A stretch of 58,095 nucleotides of DNA from Myxococcales bacterium. GTDB taxonomy: Bacteria; Myxococcota_A; Polyangia; Palsa-1104. Below the pieces are notes generated by a model. The model saw nothing but the letters and a program-made list of their open reading frames with translations, had not been told where the DNA came from and searched no databases. The translations under genes and the position numbers were made by a program. Shown here one piece after another: positions 1-9,300 of the stretch. How positions within the stretch are numbered: the first letter of the stretch is position 1; the number at the start of each line of letters is the position of its first letter. Where the stretch lies: the NCBI GenBank assembly GCA_003170275.1, contig PNAM01000083.1, positions 1 through 58,095 on the forward strand, in the 5' to 3' direction.

Positions 1-405
1 ACCATGATCGAATTGCCGCGCGCGGCGCTGATGGCCGGCGAGATCGCGCAGACCGCGGAGTTCTTCTCCTATGGCACGAACGACCGCACGCAGACGACTT
101 TGGCGTTCTCGCGCGACGACGCAGAAGGCAAGTTTTTGACCCGCTATCTCGAGGACGGCGTGCTCGAGCGCAACCCGTTCGAGGTGATCGACTTCGACGG
201 CGTCGGCGACCTGATGCGCATCGCCGTCGAACGAGGCCGAAGCGTGAAGCCGGAGATCAAGCTCGGCATCTGCGGTGAGCACGGCGGCGATCCGGCCTCC
301 GTTGCGTTCTTCCACGGCGTCGGGCTCGACTACGTCTCGTGCTCGCCGTTCCGCGTGCCGATCGCCCGCTTGTCCGCCGCCCAGGCCGCGCTCCGCCAGA
401 AATGA
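1..405 (+). CDS. ppdK: Pyruvate, phosphate dikinase, C-terminal fragment
   Basis: This is the last 134 codons of a gene that begins left of the window; the frame is open from base 1. Pyruvate phosphate dikinase interconverts pyruvate, ATP and phosphate with phosphoenolpyruvate, AMP and pyrophosphate in the cytosol. The fragment belongs to the C-terminal TIM-barrel domain that binds PEP/pyruvate. It shows the GTND-like segment near residue 24, GICGEHGGDP with the family's catalytic Cys near residue 90, and the closing SCSPFRVPIARLSAAQA block that normally ends these enzymes. The stop is therefore the natural end. A PEP synthase or PTS enzyme I would differ in this last block, so dikinase is preferred. 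Confidence 0.93.
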   Translation, partial: TMIELPRAALMAGEIAQTAEFFSYGTNDRTQTTLAFSRDDAEGKFLTRYLEDGVLERNPFEVIDFDGVGDLMRIAVERGRSVKPEIKLGICGEHGGDPASVAFFHGVGLDYVSCSPFRVPIARLSAAQAALRQK

Positions 406-406
406 G

Positions 407-439
407 GAGGCATCAGGTATTGATAAATCCTGCCGCCTC
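407..439 (+). terminator. Hairpin just after the dikinase stop, possible terminator
   Basis: GAGGC (407-411) pairs with GCCTC (435-439) and CAGG (414-417) with CCTG (429-432), leaving a 2x2 internal loop and an 11-nt AT-rich loop. It starts two bases after the stop codon. There is no T-run afterwards, so it may act as an RNA 3' stabiliser or weak terminator instead. Confidence 0.35.
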
Positions 440-494
440 GGGCAACCTTCGCGCCACCTTTGCGCTCCAATGACCAAAGAATGACAAGGCAGGT

Positions 495-1937
495 ATGGCT
501 CGCGTAGTCCTCGTCCTCCTGCTGGCAGCTGCAGGATGCCACGTCGATCTCAACGACCCCGGCACCGAGCCGTTGGCGGCGATGTTCTATTATCCCGCGG
601 GGATCTTGCTCGATCCCGACCAGAAGCACCTGTACGTCACCAACGGCAACTCCGATCTGAAATACGGCGGCGGCACGGTGCAGATGATCGACCTGCCTGC
701 GTTCGAGGCCGCGGTGGCGCAGTTCCGCGCCGATCCCACCGTGAAGAACGGCTGCCAGGTAGATCCGCTCGATCAGATGATCGTGAACTGCCCCGAGGGG
801 CCGTTCATCTTCGCCCCCGACACGGTCAAGGTCGGCAACTTCGCCGGCAACATGCAGCTGCAGGTGACCGGCCCCACCACGCGGCGGCTGTTCATCGGGG
901 TGCGCGGCGATCCGTCGATCACCTGGATGGACACCGACGTGGGAACGGACGAGCCGCCGAGCGGGCACCGGCTGAACTGCTTCACCGATCCGAGCAAGGT
1001 CGCGCCGCAGGCCACGCCGCCCGGCTGCGACGGCGACCACCTCATCCAGACCTACTATTGCCAGGGTCAGCCGAACTGCGTCAACGACCAGTCGACCATT
1101 CCGCCCGAGCCGTTCGGCATGGTGCTCGATCAGGGCGAGACCTCCCCGGGCAACCCGTACGCGCGCCTGCTGGTGTCGCACCTGTCGGGTGGGCAGGTGA
1201 TGATCGTCGACGCGATGAACCTGGGCAGCATGCAGAAGCAGATCCCGTACATCTCCAGCCCGTTCTTCCACGAGGACTCGCTGCACCGCCACGGCGCGTA
1301 CGCGCTGGCGCCGCAGCGGCCAGGCGATCCGGCGTCGCCGTGGTACATGACCTCCGACATCCAGCCGGTCATCACCACCTTCCGCGTCGCCGATCTGAAC
1401 GTGATCATCCCGTCGCTGGAGTTCTCGGTGGGCGGCGTCCTGCCGACCGGCAACGACGTGCGTGACCTGGTGTTCCAGGCGGGCGGCAGCCGCGCGTTCA
1501 TCACGCAGAACAACCCGCCGTCGGTGATGGTGCTCGACACCCGGCCGCAGACCGGCGTGAACCTGCCGCTCACCTCGGTGAACCAGATCATCGACGTGAT
1601 CGACGTGTGCCAGCAGCCGGCGCACATCTCGTTGCGTACGCCGATCGTCGAGGGCGCGCCGGGCACGCCCAATCGGGTGCAGCAGCGGCTGTACGTGGTG
1701 TGCTTCTTGTCGAACCAGGTGATGGTGGTCGATCCCGATCAGGCGGAGGTGCTCAACACCATCCTGGTCGGGCGCGGCCCCAACACCCTGGCGTTCGTCG
1801 AGGGGCCGCACCCGCGCGGCTACATCTCCAACTTCAGTGAGTCGACCATCGGCGTGCTCGATCTCGATCCGTCGAGCCCGACCGCGAACCGGATGGTGGC
1901 GCGCATCGGCGTCCCGGTGCCGCCCATGAACCCATGA
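495..1937 (+). CDS. Propeller-type lipoprotein (YncE-like repeats)
   Basis: A 480-residue exported protein. The N-terminus is a lipoprotein signal: a hydrophobic VLVLLLAAAGC stretch with the putative lipidated Cys near residue 15. The mature part has repeated phrases typical of YncE/surface-antigen beta-propellers, such as AGILLDPDQKHLYVTN near residue 35, RLLVSHLSGGQVMIVD near 225 and a final LGPN-like RGPNTLAFV block. Several Cys residues probably form disulfides. The ATG at 495 follows AAGGCAGG. Its stop overlaps the start of the next gene by 4 bases (ATGA), so the two lipoproteins are translationally coupled and probably work together at the outer membrane. The ligand is unknown. Confidence 0.85.
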   Translation: MARVVLVLLLAAAGCHVDLNDPGTEPLAAMFYYPAGILLDPDQKHLYVTNGNSDLKYGGGTVQMIDLPAFEAAVAQFRADPTVKNGCQVDPLDQMIVNCPEGPFIFAPDTVKVGNFAGNMQLQVTGPTTRRLFIGVRGDPSITWMDTDVGTDEPPSGHRLNCFTDPSKVAPQATPPGCDGDHLIQTYYCQGQPNCVNDQSTIPPEPFGMVLDQGETSPGNPYARLLVSHLSGGQVMIVDAMNLGSMQKQIPYISSPFFHEDSLHRHGAYALAPQRPGDPASPWYMTSDIQPVITTFRVADLNVIIPSLEFSVGGVLPTGNDVRDLVFQAGGSRAFITQNNPPSVMVLDTRPQTGVNLPLTSVNQIIDVIDVCQQPAHISLRTPIVEGAPGTPNRVQQRLYVVCFLSNQVMVVDPDQAEVLNTILVGRGPNTLAFVEGPHPRGYISNFSESTIGVLDLDPSSPTANRMVARIGVPVPPMNP

Positions 1938-4900
1938 TGAAGCGAATCCTCGTCGCCGCTTCGTTGCTGATCGCGATCGCCGCGTGCAACACCGCGACCA
2001 TCAACACGCCCACCCGCACGTTCGACCGTCCCTCGGACGTCTCGCTGAGCTGCGTGCTGTTCGATCCCTCGAAGAACAACCGCGTGTGGAACGTGCTGCC
2101 GATCGAGAGTTGCTCGCAGGAGATCATCAACGACGCCTCGCAGCTGAACTCGCTCTCGCCGTTTCACAAGCAGGATCCGACCGATACGACCAACACCCTC
2201 TACTACTATCCCGAGCTGCGCGCGGCGGTGGTGAACTCGGCGCGCGGTGAGCTGGCGCTGGTCGATCTGCAGCGCAACTTCATCGTCGATCTGGAGCCGG
2301 CGGTGCCCGGCTTCGGCTTCCTGCCGGTCGGCGCGCTGCCCGAGCACGTACGCTCGACCCACGATGGCTGCCTCGCGGTCACCGCCAACGTCGACTCGTG
2401 CGATCTGGCGATGGTCGACATCCCCACCGCGCTCAACATCCCGGTCACCTCGGGCCGCGACGGTGGCACCGGGACCAACGGGCTGATCGAGCCGCCGGGC
2501 TTCGCCGACCACGTCGTGCAGCGGATCAACCTCACCGTCAACGGCAAGCCGCTGCACGCGCGGCCGACCTGGCTCGAGCTCGGACCCGAGTCGGTCGATG
2601 GAAAGTCGGGCTGGACCAACGGGCCGGTGGGGCAGTGCGCCGGCGGCAGCTATTCGGTGTGGGTGGCGCTCCCCGGCTGCCAGCTGATCGTCGAGGCCGA
2701 GCTCAGCGCGACCGAAGCGAAGGTCAAGCAGGCGGTGCGCATCACGCGCGCCGGCGCCGAGGTGGTGAGCGATCTGTCGACCATCTCCTGCCCGGTCGAG
2801 TGCGACGGCGTCGCTGCCTCAGATATGGGAGCGCCGCCGCCGCCTGCCGATGCCGGCGCGACCGACGGCGGAGTGGGGCGGCTGCCGGACAGCCAGGCCT
2901 TCCCGTCGACGATCAGCATCGACACCGAGAACGGCGCCGGCCGGATGTTCATCGGCGACTACGCCGGCGAGAGCGTGTACATCGTTCCGCTCGATCCCAC
3001 GCAGGGCAAGGTGGGCACGCCGCGTAAGATCACGCTCGAGGCCGGCGCGCTCGGCGTACAGGTGCTGCGTGTGTCGCCGCGCTCGGAGGCCGGCAAGTTC
3101 CTCTACGCGGTGGCGCGCGATCTGTCTGTGCGCGTGGTCGATCTCGATCGCGAGGTCGAATGCGAGACCAACCCCGATCCGCGCTCGCCGCTGCTCGGGC
3201 CGCTCCCCGACATCGATCCGCAGCTCGGCGCGCGCTCGCTCGGCTGCTTTCCGCTCGGCGATCCGGCGACGCCGCCGCGCTCGCCGCTGGCGATCACGCC
3301 GGGCATCATGCTGCAGAACGGCGCCATCCCACGCGACGTCACCTTCGTTCACCTGAACGTCGCGCCGCCGCCCGTCGATCCCGCCACCGGGCTGACCGAT
3401 ACCGCCCTGGCGCCGCCGCCGGCCAACTCCACGCAGCTGGTCGGCGACTTCGCCTGGCTGGTCAGCTCCGACGGGCGCGGCACGTTGATCGACATCTACG
3501 ACGCGTGCCCGGCGCCGAACCTGGAGCTGAATCCGAACGGGCCGTTCACGCCCGCGTGCGCCGTCGCCAACGCGCAGTGCTCGCGCGAGGTGACCGCGAA
3601 CCTGCCCGGGCGTCCGGCGCCGCTCGGGCTCGACCGGCAATCGCATCGCACCCGCTCGGCCTCGAACCGCTTCTTGCCGCCCACCAACTGCGGCGACACC
3701 AGCGGGGCGCCGCGCCTGCAGGACGAGAGCCACCCGTTCACCTTCACCATCAATGGCACGACCTCGGCGTTGAACCCCGACGGCGGCGTCGGCGCGAGCG
3801 CGGCGTCGCTGGTGACCGAGCTGCTCCCCATTCCGGCGGCCAGCGCCGCGTGCGCGCCGTACCTGGTCAACTTCACCGCCGGCAGCTGCACCAGCTCGAC
3901 GCAGCGCTCGATCGCCTTCTACGACATCGATCACACGCGCAACGAGACCTGGAACCTGGCCTGGGAGGGCGTGATCCCCGCCACGCAGCGCGCCCTGGGC
4001 ACGATCGGCAAGCCGCCCGCGTTCGACGCGCGCACCTTCCTCGATGCGGGCGGCAATTGGTGCACGCGCGGCGTGCTCGCCGGCGACAAGCTGCAGCTCA
4101 ACGGCTGCAACACCGACGCGGACTGCGACTTTCAACAGTTCTGCGTGCGCGATCCGGCGGCGACCCCCGAGGTGCTCAACGGGCTGTGCCTCGATCGCGA
4201 GCCGCCGGCTGATCAGAACATCTCGACCGACGCGTTTCAGAAGCAGCAGGCCACTCTCTGCGGGCCGCTGTTGCGCGCGGTGCGGCGCTTTCGCATCACC
4301 TCGGCGCAGCAGGGCATCGGCGTTGCGGGCGCGGGCACCACCGATCGGCTCACGCTCGCCGAGATCTACGAGCCCGAGCACACCGAGGAGTGGGTGGGCT
4401 GCACCGTCGGCGACCCCAACGCGTGCACCATGATCACCGTCACCGGCCCGAAGGACATCACCGGCACGCCGATGAAGCTGCCCACCACCTGTCTCGTCGA
4501 TTCCGACGGCCAGCCGAAGTGTCTGCGCGCGTGCACGCCCGACGCGATCGATCCGATCACCCACAAACTGCTCGAGACCGCGCTGTGCGGTGTCGACTTC
4601 CAGTGCGCCGCGAGCCGCAAGGGTGATACGCGCTGCATGCGCGCGCCGCTCGACGACGCGCTGTTCGGCGTTTGCCTCGGCGAGCTGCAGCCGTACGAGA
4701 TCCACGCGGGCGACGCGTTCACCGCGTCGGGCTCGGCGAGCGGCTTCCTCGTCGACGTCCAGCCCAACCCGACCACGCGCGAGTGCGAGGTGCCGCCGAT
4801 CTCGTCGCCGTACGTGCGGCTGCGGCAGTCGCGCATCCCGACCGCGATCGCCGATCTCGCGGCCTGCCCGCCGGCGCTGATGACCGCGGGCGTGCTCGGC

Positions 4901-5290
4901 ACGCTCGACAACTCGTTCGCCTCCAACGCCTGTCTGTTCACGCCGCCCGATCCCGCGGCGACGCGGCGCATCCACTTCGAGAACCCGTACTTCGCCATCG
5001 GCCTCGAGCTTCCGCCGGGCAGGGACGAGCTGACCGGCGAGCCGCGCACGCTGCCGCCCGACGCGTTCTCGATCTCGTTCGTGGTGGTCGGCGGCGGATT
5101 TCCGGCGTCGTTCCCGATCGGCGTGGACGTGCCGGCGCAGCAGCCGCGGGTGGTGATTACCGCGCCCGATCGGCAGACCATCTACGTGCTCGACGAGGGC
5201 AAGCAGACCACCACCACCGGGCTGCGCGGGCAGCTCTTGCGCGTCTCGACCTCCACGCAAACCACCGATCGCACCTTCCTCGTCCGCTAG
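1934..5290 (+). CDS. Large propeller-like lipoprotein
   Basis: A 1118-residue lipoprotein with signal LLIAIAAC and the lipidated Cys near residue 18. It is coupled to the preceding lipoprotein by an ATGA overlap. The middle contains stretches like those of its neighbour (VVNSARGELALVDLQ near residue 97, MFIGDYAGESVYIVPLD near 340), consistent with WD/YncE-type blades. Asp/Gly-rich linkers (PADAGATDGGVG near 305) and Cys-rich segments with EGF-like spacing (NGCNTDADCDFQQFC near 730) follow, then a long C-terminal beta-rich region. No catalytic motif was recognised. It is probably a surface or periplasmic binding protein; the ligand is unknown. Confidence 0.85.
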   Translation: MMKRILVAASLLIAIAACNTATINTPTRTFDRPSDVSLSCVLFDPSKNNRVWNVLPIESCSQEIINDASQLNSLSPFHKQDPTDTTNTLYYYPELRAAVVNSARGELALVDLQRNFIVDLEPAVPGFGFLPVGALPEHVRSTHDGCLAVTANVDSCDLAMVDIPTALNIPVTSGRDGGTGTNGLIEPPGFADHVVQRINLTVNGKPLHARPTWLELGPESVDGKSGWTNGPVGQCAGGSYSVWVALPGCQLIVEAELSATEAKVKQAVRITRAGAEVVSDLSTISCPVECDGVAASDMGAPPPPADAGATDGGVGRLPDSQAFPSTISIDTENGAGRMFIGDYAGESVYIVPLDPTQGKVGTPRKITLEAGALGVQVLRVSPRSEAGKFLYAVARDLSVRVVDLDREVECETNPDPRSPLLGPLPDIDPQLGARSLGCFPLGDPATPPRSPLAITPGIMLQNGAIPRDVTFVHLNVAPPPVDPATGLTDTALAPPPANSTQLVGDFAWLVSSDGRGTLIDIYDACPAPNLELNPNGPFTPACAVANAQCSREVTANLPGRPAPLGLDRQSHRTRSASNRFLPPTNCGDTSGAPRLQDESHPFTFTINGTTSALNPDGGVGASAASLVTELLPIPAASAACAPYLVNFTAGSCTSSTQRSIAFYDIDHTRNETWNLAWEGVIPATQRALGTIGKPPAFDARTFLDAGGNWCTRGVLAGDKLQLNGCNTDADCDFQQFCVRDPAATPEVLNGLCLDREPPADQNISTDAFQKQQATLCGPLLRAVRRFRITSAQQGIGVAGAGTTDRLTLAEIYEPEHTEEWVGCTVGDPNACTMITVTGPKDITGTPMKLPTTCLVDSDGQPKCLRACTPDAIDPITHKLLETALCGVDFQCAASRKGDTRCMRAPLDDALFGVCLGELQPYEIHAGDAFTASGSASGFLVDVQPNPTTRECEVPPISSPYVRLRQSRIPTAIADLAACPPALMTAGVLGTLDNSFASNACLFTPPDPAATRRIHFENPYFAIGLELPPGRDELTGEPRTLPPDAFSISFVVVGGGFPASFPIGVDVPAQQPRVVITAPDRQTIYVLDEGKQTTTTGLRGQLLRVSTSTQTTDRTFLVR

Positions 5291-5338
5291 GTCGCTCCGC
5301 ACGCTCGAACAGCAAAAAATTTGCTCGCCTGGCGGGGT

Positions 5339-5370
5339 GGTGCTCCAATGTAGGCGGAGGTAGGAGCACC
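5339..5370 (+). promoter_or_regulatory. Perfect inverted repeat enclosing the SPOR gene ribosome binding site
   Basis: GGTGCTCC (5339-5346) and GGAGCACC (5363-5370) are exact inverted repeats separated by 16 bases. The 3' arm contains the GGAG Shine-Dalgarno sequence and ends directly before the ATG at 5371. In RNA the 5' arm would hide the ribosome binding site. On DNA the dyad could be an operator: a weak TTGCTC at 5321 has TCCAAT 17 bases downstream, which would put the dyad over the promoter. Confidence 0.55.
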
Positions 5371-6111
5371 ATGCGCGACCTGGATCGGTGGAAAGACAAA
5401 GTAGAGCTGTCGCTGGACGGGCGTCAGATCTTTTTCCTCTTCTTTGGCAGCGCCGTCGCGGCCTGCTTGATCTTCGTGCTCGGCGTGCTGATCGGCAAAC
5501 GCCTGGAGGCACACGCGCTGGCGCTGCAACCGGCGCCGATCGAAGACCCACTGGCGGCGCTCGATCAGCTCGGCGAGGCGGATGACGCCGACGAAGGGCT
5601 GACCTTCCACAAGGCGCTCACCGGCACGCGCAAGCCTGAGGCGGTGGTGAAGGACCCGAAGGAGCCGGTCGAGCCGAAGCCCGCGCCGCCGGTGATCGCC
5701 ATCAAGCCGGTCCCCGTCAACGCCAGCGTGAACGCGAGCGTGAGCGAGCCCAAGCCCGTGGTGGCCGCCAAGCCCGAGCTGCCCAAGCTTCCGCAGAAGG
5801 CGCCCACGCCGCTGCCGGCAGGCAAGCCGATGGTGGTGGCCGCGGCCGCGCCGTCGAAGAAGCCCGATGCGACCGCATCGCACTTCACGCTGCAGCTCTC
5901 GGCGTTCCCCGACAAGAGCGACGCCGAAGAGTTCATGCACAAGATCCAGACCGCCGGCTACAAGCCGTTCCTGGTGTCGAGCGAGATCCCCGGCAAGGGC
6001 GTGTTCTACCGCGTGCGCGTCGGCGACTACGCGTCGCGCCAGTCGGCCGTCGACGCCAAGAGCGAGTTCGAGCGCAAGCAGCGCATGATCGCGTACGTCG
6101 CCAAGCTCTAA
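5371..6111 (+). CDS. SPOR-domain membrane protein
   Basis: A 246-residue bitopic inner-membrane protein. A short cytoplasmic head is followed by one transmembrane helix (about residues 20-42, FFLFFGSAVAACLIFVLGVL), then a long Pro/Lys/Glu/Ala-rich periplasmic linker and a C-terminal SPOR domain (about 172-246, HFTLQLSAFPDKSDAEEF to IAYVAKL). SPOR domains bind denuded septal peptidoglycan, so a role in cell division or cell-wall remodelling is likely, as for FtsN and DedD. The frame is open upstream to 4672, but 5371 is the start because GGAG precedes it and the upstream frame is antisense-like shadow of the lipoprotein gene. Confidence 0.9.
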   Translation: MRDLDRWKDKVELSLDGRQIFFLFFGSAVAACLIFVLGVLIGKRLEAHALALQPAPIEDPLAALDQLGEADDADEGLTFHKALTGTRKPEAVVKDPKEPVEPKPAPPVIAIKPVPVNASVNASVSEPKPVVAAKPELPKLPQKAPTPLPAGKPMVVAAAAPSKKPDATASHFTLQLSAFPDKSDAEEFMHKIQTAGYKPFLVSSEIPGKGVFYRVRVGDYASRQSAVDAKSEFERKQRMIAYVAKL

Positions 6112-6129
6112 GTATGGTATCGAGCTTGT

Positions 6130-8745
6130 GTGTCAGGAGCCGTACCGGATAGCGTCGACACGCCGCTCATGCGGCAGTATCTCGAGGTCAAGGACCGCTA
6201 CCCCGACTGCATCGTCTTCTTCCGGCTGGGCGACTTCTACGAGATGTTCTTCGACGATGCGGTGGTGGTGGCCCGCGCGCTCGACCTGACGCTGACCTCG
6301 CGTGACAAGGGCAAAGAGAATCCGATTCCGATGTGCGGCGTGCCGCACCACGCGTCGAAGCACTATCTCGGCAAGCTGGTGGAGCGCGGGTTCAAGGTCG
6401 CGATCTGCGAGCAGGTCGAGGATCCGAAAAACGCCAAGGGGATCGTCAAGCGCGAGGTGGTGCGGGTGGTCACGCCCGGCGTGGTGCTCGAGGAGGAGCA
6501 ACTCGACGCCAAGGCGGCGCACTACCTGGTGGCGCTGGTGCGCGAGGGTGAGTCGGCGGGGATCGCGTACCTCGACGTGACCACCGGCGAGTTCGCGGCG
6601 ACCGAGCTGGAGACCGGCGCGATCGTCGACGAGCTGGCGCGCCTGGAGCCGCGCGAGGTGCTGTGCCACGGCGTGGATGATCTGGCGTCCCTGAAGACGC
6701 GCGTGCGCACGTCCTGGGCCGAGCTCCCGGCCGGCGCGCCGACCGACGCGCCCAGGGCGAAGCGCGTTCTCGAGGAGACGCTCGGCCGCGCGCTCGACGC
6801 GACCGAGGCGCTCGGGCCGTTGGCGTTGCGCGCTGCGGCGGCGGTGATCAGCTACGCGCGGCAGACCCAGCCGCGCGGCACGCTGCCGCTCACGCGCCTT
6901 CGGCCGTATCGGCCCGCCGACTATTTGGTGCTCGACGAATCGACGCGCGCCAACCTCGAGCTTTACTACACGCTGCAAGGACAGAAGAAGCAGGGCAGCC
7001 TGCTCGGGGTGCTCGACGAGACGCGCACCTCGATGGGCGGGCGCCTCCTCCGGCGCTGGATGGCCGCGCCGCTGATCGACGTGGCGCAGATCCGCCGCCG
7101 GCACGACGCGGTGGCGTGGCTGGTCGAGCACGCGGCGCTGCGCGGCGAGCTGTCGGGCGAGCTGGCCGAGGTGTACGACCTCGAGCGGCTGGCCGGACGC
7201 GCGACGCTCGGCGTGGCCTCGCCCCGCGATCTGGCCGCGCTGGCGCGCAGCCTCGAACGGCTGCCGTCGATCCGCGAGAAGCTGCAAGCCTCGGTGCTCG
7301 AAAGCGTCGAAGCCAAGATAGATCATCCGGAGCTGCTCGAGGTGGGCGAAGACCTGGCCACCGACGTGGCGTTCGAGATCCGCCAGGTGCTCATCGACGA
7401 TCCGCCCGCGGTGTGGCGCGAAGGCAACTTCTGCCGGCGCGGGTTCTATCCCGAGCTCGACGAGCTGCTCGATTTGTCGGAGGGCGGCAAGAACAAGCTC
7501 GTCGAGATCGAAGCGCGCGAGCGCGAGCGCACCGGGATCGCCTCGCTCAAGGTGCGCTTCAACCGCGTGTTCGGCTACTACCTGGAGATCACGCGCTCGA
7601 ACCTCGATCGCGTGCCGGCCGACTACGTGCGCAAGCAGACGCTCGCCAACGCCGAGCGCTTCGTCACCCCCGAGCTCGCCGAATACGAAGCGAAGATCCT
7701 GCACGCCGATGAGCGGCGCCTCGAGCTCGAGCTGCAGGCGTTCGAGCGGCTGCGCGCGCAGGTCGCGCAGGCGGCGCGGCGCATCCTGCCGCTCGCTGAA
7801 TCGGTGGCGCGGCTCGACGTGCTGGCCGCGCTGGCCGAGGTCGCGCACACCTCGGGCTACTGCCGCCCCGACGTGGACGAGGGGCTGCTGCTGGAGATCG
7901 AAGACGGTCGCCACCCGGTGGTCGAGAAGCTCGCGGCGGCCGGCAAGTTCGTGCCCAACGACGTGACGCTCGATCCCGACGGCACGCAGCTGATGATCCT
8001 GACCGGCCCGAACATGGCCGGCAAGTCGACCGCCATGCGCCAGGTGGCGTTGATCACGCTGATGGCGCAGATGGGCTCGTTCGTGCCCGCCCGGCGCGCG
8101 CGCATCGGCGTGGCCGATCGCGTGTTCACGCGCGTGGGCGCCTCGGACAACCTGGCGCGCGGCGACTCTACCTTCATGGTCGAGATGCGCGAGACCGCGA
8201 ACATCCTGGCGCACGCGACGCGTCGCTCGCTGGTGATCCTCGACGAGATCGGCCGCGGCACCTCGACCTACGACGGCATGTCGATCGCGTGGGCGGTCGC
8301 CGAGCACCTGCACGATCGCATCCAGTGCCGCACCATGTTCGCCACCCACTACCACGAGCTGACCGCGCTCGATCGCTCGCGCCCGCGCGTGCGCAACTTC
8401 TCGACCGCGGTGCGCGAATGGAAGGACGAGGTGGTGTTCCTGCACAAGGTCGTGCCGGGCGGCGCCTCGCGCAGCTACGGCATCCAGGTGGCGCGCCTCG
8501 CCGGGCTGGAGAAGAGCGTGATCGCGCGCGCCAAGGAGATCGTGACCGCGCTCGAACGCGGCGACGAGCTAGGCGAGCACGTGCCGTCCCCATCGAATGA
8601 CCAGCTCTCGCTCTTGCAGGCGCCGCCGAAAGCGATCGAGCGCTCGGAGGTCGAACGCCTGATCGCTGCCGTGGACATCGACGGCATCTCGCCACGCGAA
8701 GCGCTCGCGCTCCTGGCCGACCTGCAGGCGCGCTGCAAGTCGTGA
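6130..8745 (+). CDS. mutS: DNA mismatch repair protein MutS
   Basis: 871 residues, the usual MutS length. It recognises mismatches as a dimer and uses ATP to become a sliding clamp that recruits MutL. The mismatch-reading FYE motif lies at residues 36-38. The connector, lever and clamp domains follow, with FNRVFGYYLEIT near residue 477. The ATPase has Walker A GPNMAGKS at 626-633, then TFMVEM, Walker B LVILDEIGRGTSTYDG near 700 and the signature histidines in ATHYHEL near 740. The GTG at 6130 is chosen because it gives the normal spacing to FYE; an ATG at 6169 would shorten the N-terminus. It lies 18 bases after the SPOR gene. Confidence 0.98.
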   Translation: MSGAVPDSVDTPLMRQYLEVKDRYPDCIVFFRLGDFYEMFFDDAVVVARALDLTLTSRDKGKENPIPMCGVPHHASKHYLGKLVERGFKVAICEQVEDPKNAKGIVKREVVRVVTPGVVLEEEQLDAKAAHYLVALVREGESAGIAYLDVTTGEFAATELETGAIVDELARLEPREVLCHGVDDLASLKTRVRTSWAELPAGAPTDAPRAKRVLEETLGRALDATEALGPLALRAAAAVISYARQTQPRGTLPLTRLRPYRPADYLVLDESTRANLELYYTLQGQKKQGSLLGVLDETRTSMGGRLLRRWMAAPLIDVAQIRRRHDAVAWLVEHAALRGELSGELAEVYDLERLAGRATLGVASPRDLAALARSLERLPSIREKLQASVLESVEAKIDHPELLEVGEDLATDVAFEIRQVLIDDPPAVWREGNFCRRGFYPELDELLDLSEGGKNKLVEIEARERERTGIASLKVRFNRVFGYYLEITRSNLDRVPADYVRKQTLANAERFVTPELAEYEAKILHADERRLELELQAFERLRAQVAQAARRILPLAESVARLDVLAALAEVAHTSGYCRPDVDEGLLLEIEDGRHPVVEKLAAAGKFVPNDVTLDPDGTQLMILTGPNMAGKSTAMRQVALITLMAQMGSFVPARRARIGVADRVFTRVGASDNLARGDSTFMVEMRETANILAHATRRSLVILDEIGRGTSTYDGMSIAWAVAEHLHDRIQCRTMFATHYHELTALDRSRPRVRNFSTAVREWKDEVVFLHKVVPGGASRSYGIQVARLAGLEKSVIARAKEIVTALERGDELGEHVPSPSNDQLSLLQAPPKAIERSEVERLIAAVDIDGISPREALALLADLQARCKS

Positions 8746-8761
8746 TAGGTTCCGAGTCGCC

Positions 8762-9274
8762 GTGCCGCTGCGAAAGCGCCCATTCGACCTGTTCCTCGTC
8801 TGCTGCTTCGGCGTGTTTGCGTTCACGTCGCTGGTGATGGAGCCGTACTTCGTGTTCGGCGTCGACTATCACCGCGCGGGCGATCCGTTCGCGTGGGGCT
8901 GGCTGTGGTACGCGCGCTTCGATCCGATCTTCGTGCGGCGGCCGCTGTGGCTGCGCCTGTTTTGCGGCGTCGACTTCGCGGTGTATGGACCATTCTATCT
9001 GCTGTTGATGTGGTCGTTCTGGAAGCGCGCCGACTTCATTCGCATTCCCGCGCTGTGCTTCGTGACCGCGATCGGCTACTCGACGCTGGTGTACTTCGCG
9101 GTCGAATTTCTCGAGGAGCGCGACGCGAACCTGCCGGTGGTCGTGCTGGTCAACGTGCCGTATCTGATCGTGCCCGCGCTGCTCGCCTGGCGCGTGCGTC
9201 ATGCGAACCCGTTTCAAGGAGCGCTCCACGAACCTCGATCCGCGTCGCAGCACCTCGCGTCGTGCGCCCGATAA
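8762..9274 (+). CDS. EXPERA/TMEM97-like small membrane protein
   Basis: 170 residues with about four transmembrane helices (near 8-25, 72-92, 96-118 and 128-148). The order of the helices, PFDLFLVCCFGVFAFTSLV at the start, the WYARFDPIF segment before helix 2 and PYLIVPALLAWRV at the end resemble the EXPERA domain of TMEM97 and emopamil-binding proteins, which in eukaryotes bind sterols or act as sterol isomerases. In bacteria the function is unknown. The start is GTG at 8762, 16 bases after mutS. Similarity is judged by eye; a generic four-helix membrane protein remains possible. Confidence 0.7.
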   Translation: MPLRKRPFDLFLVCCFGVFAFTSLVMEPYFVFGVDYHRAGDPFAWGWLWYARFDPIFVRRPLWLRLFCGVDFAVYGPFYLLLMWSFWKRADFIRIPALCFVTAIGYSTLVYFAVEFLEERDANLPVVVLVNVPYLIVPALLAWRVRHANPFQGALHEPRSASQHLASCAR

Positions 9275-9300
9275 CCAGGTCCGAAAATGGCGAGCAGCGA

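Noticed and set aside
330..1811. 493-residue open frame on the minus strand
   Set aside because: It is antisense to a clear lipoprotein gene and extends from GC-rich third-position bias; composition is Arg/His-rich without motifs.
2819..5551. 910-residue open frame on the minus strand
   Set aside because: Arg/Gly/Ala-rich shadow of the 1118-residue lipoprotein; no ribosome binding site, domain or conserved block.
6133..8445. 770-residue open frame antisense to mutS
   Set aside because: Low-complexity His/Arg/Leu composition typical of reverse frames in GC-rich genes; mutS is unambiguous.
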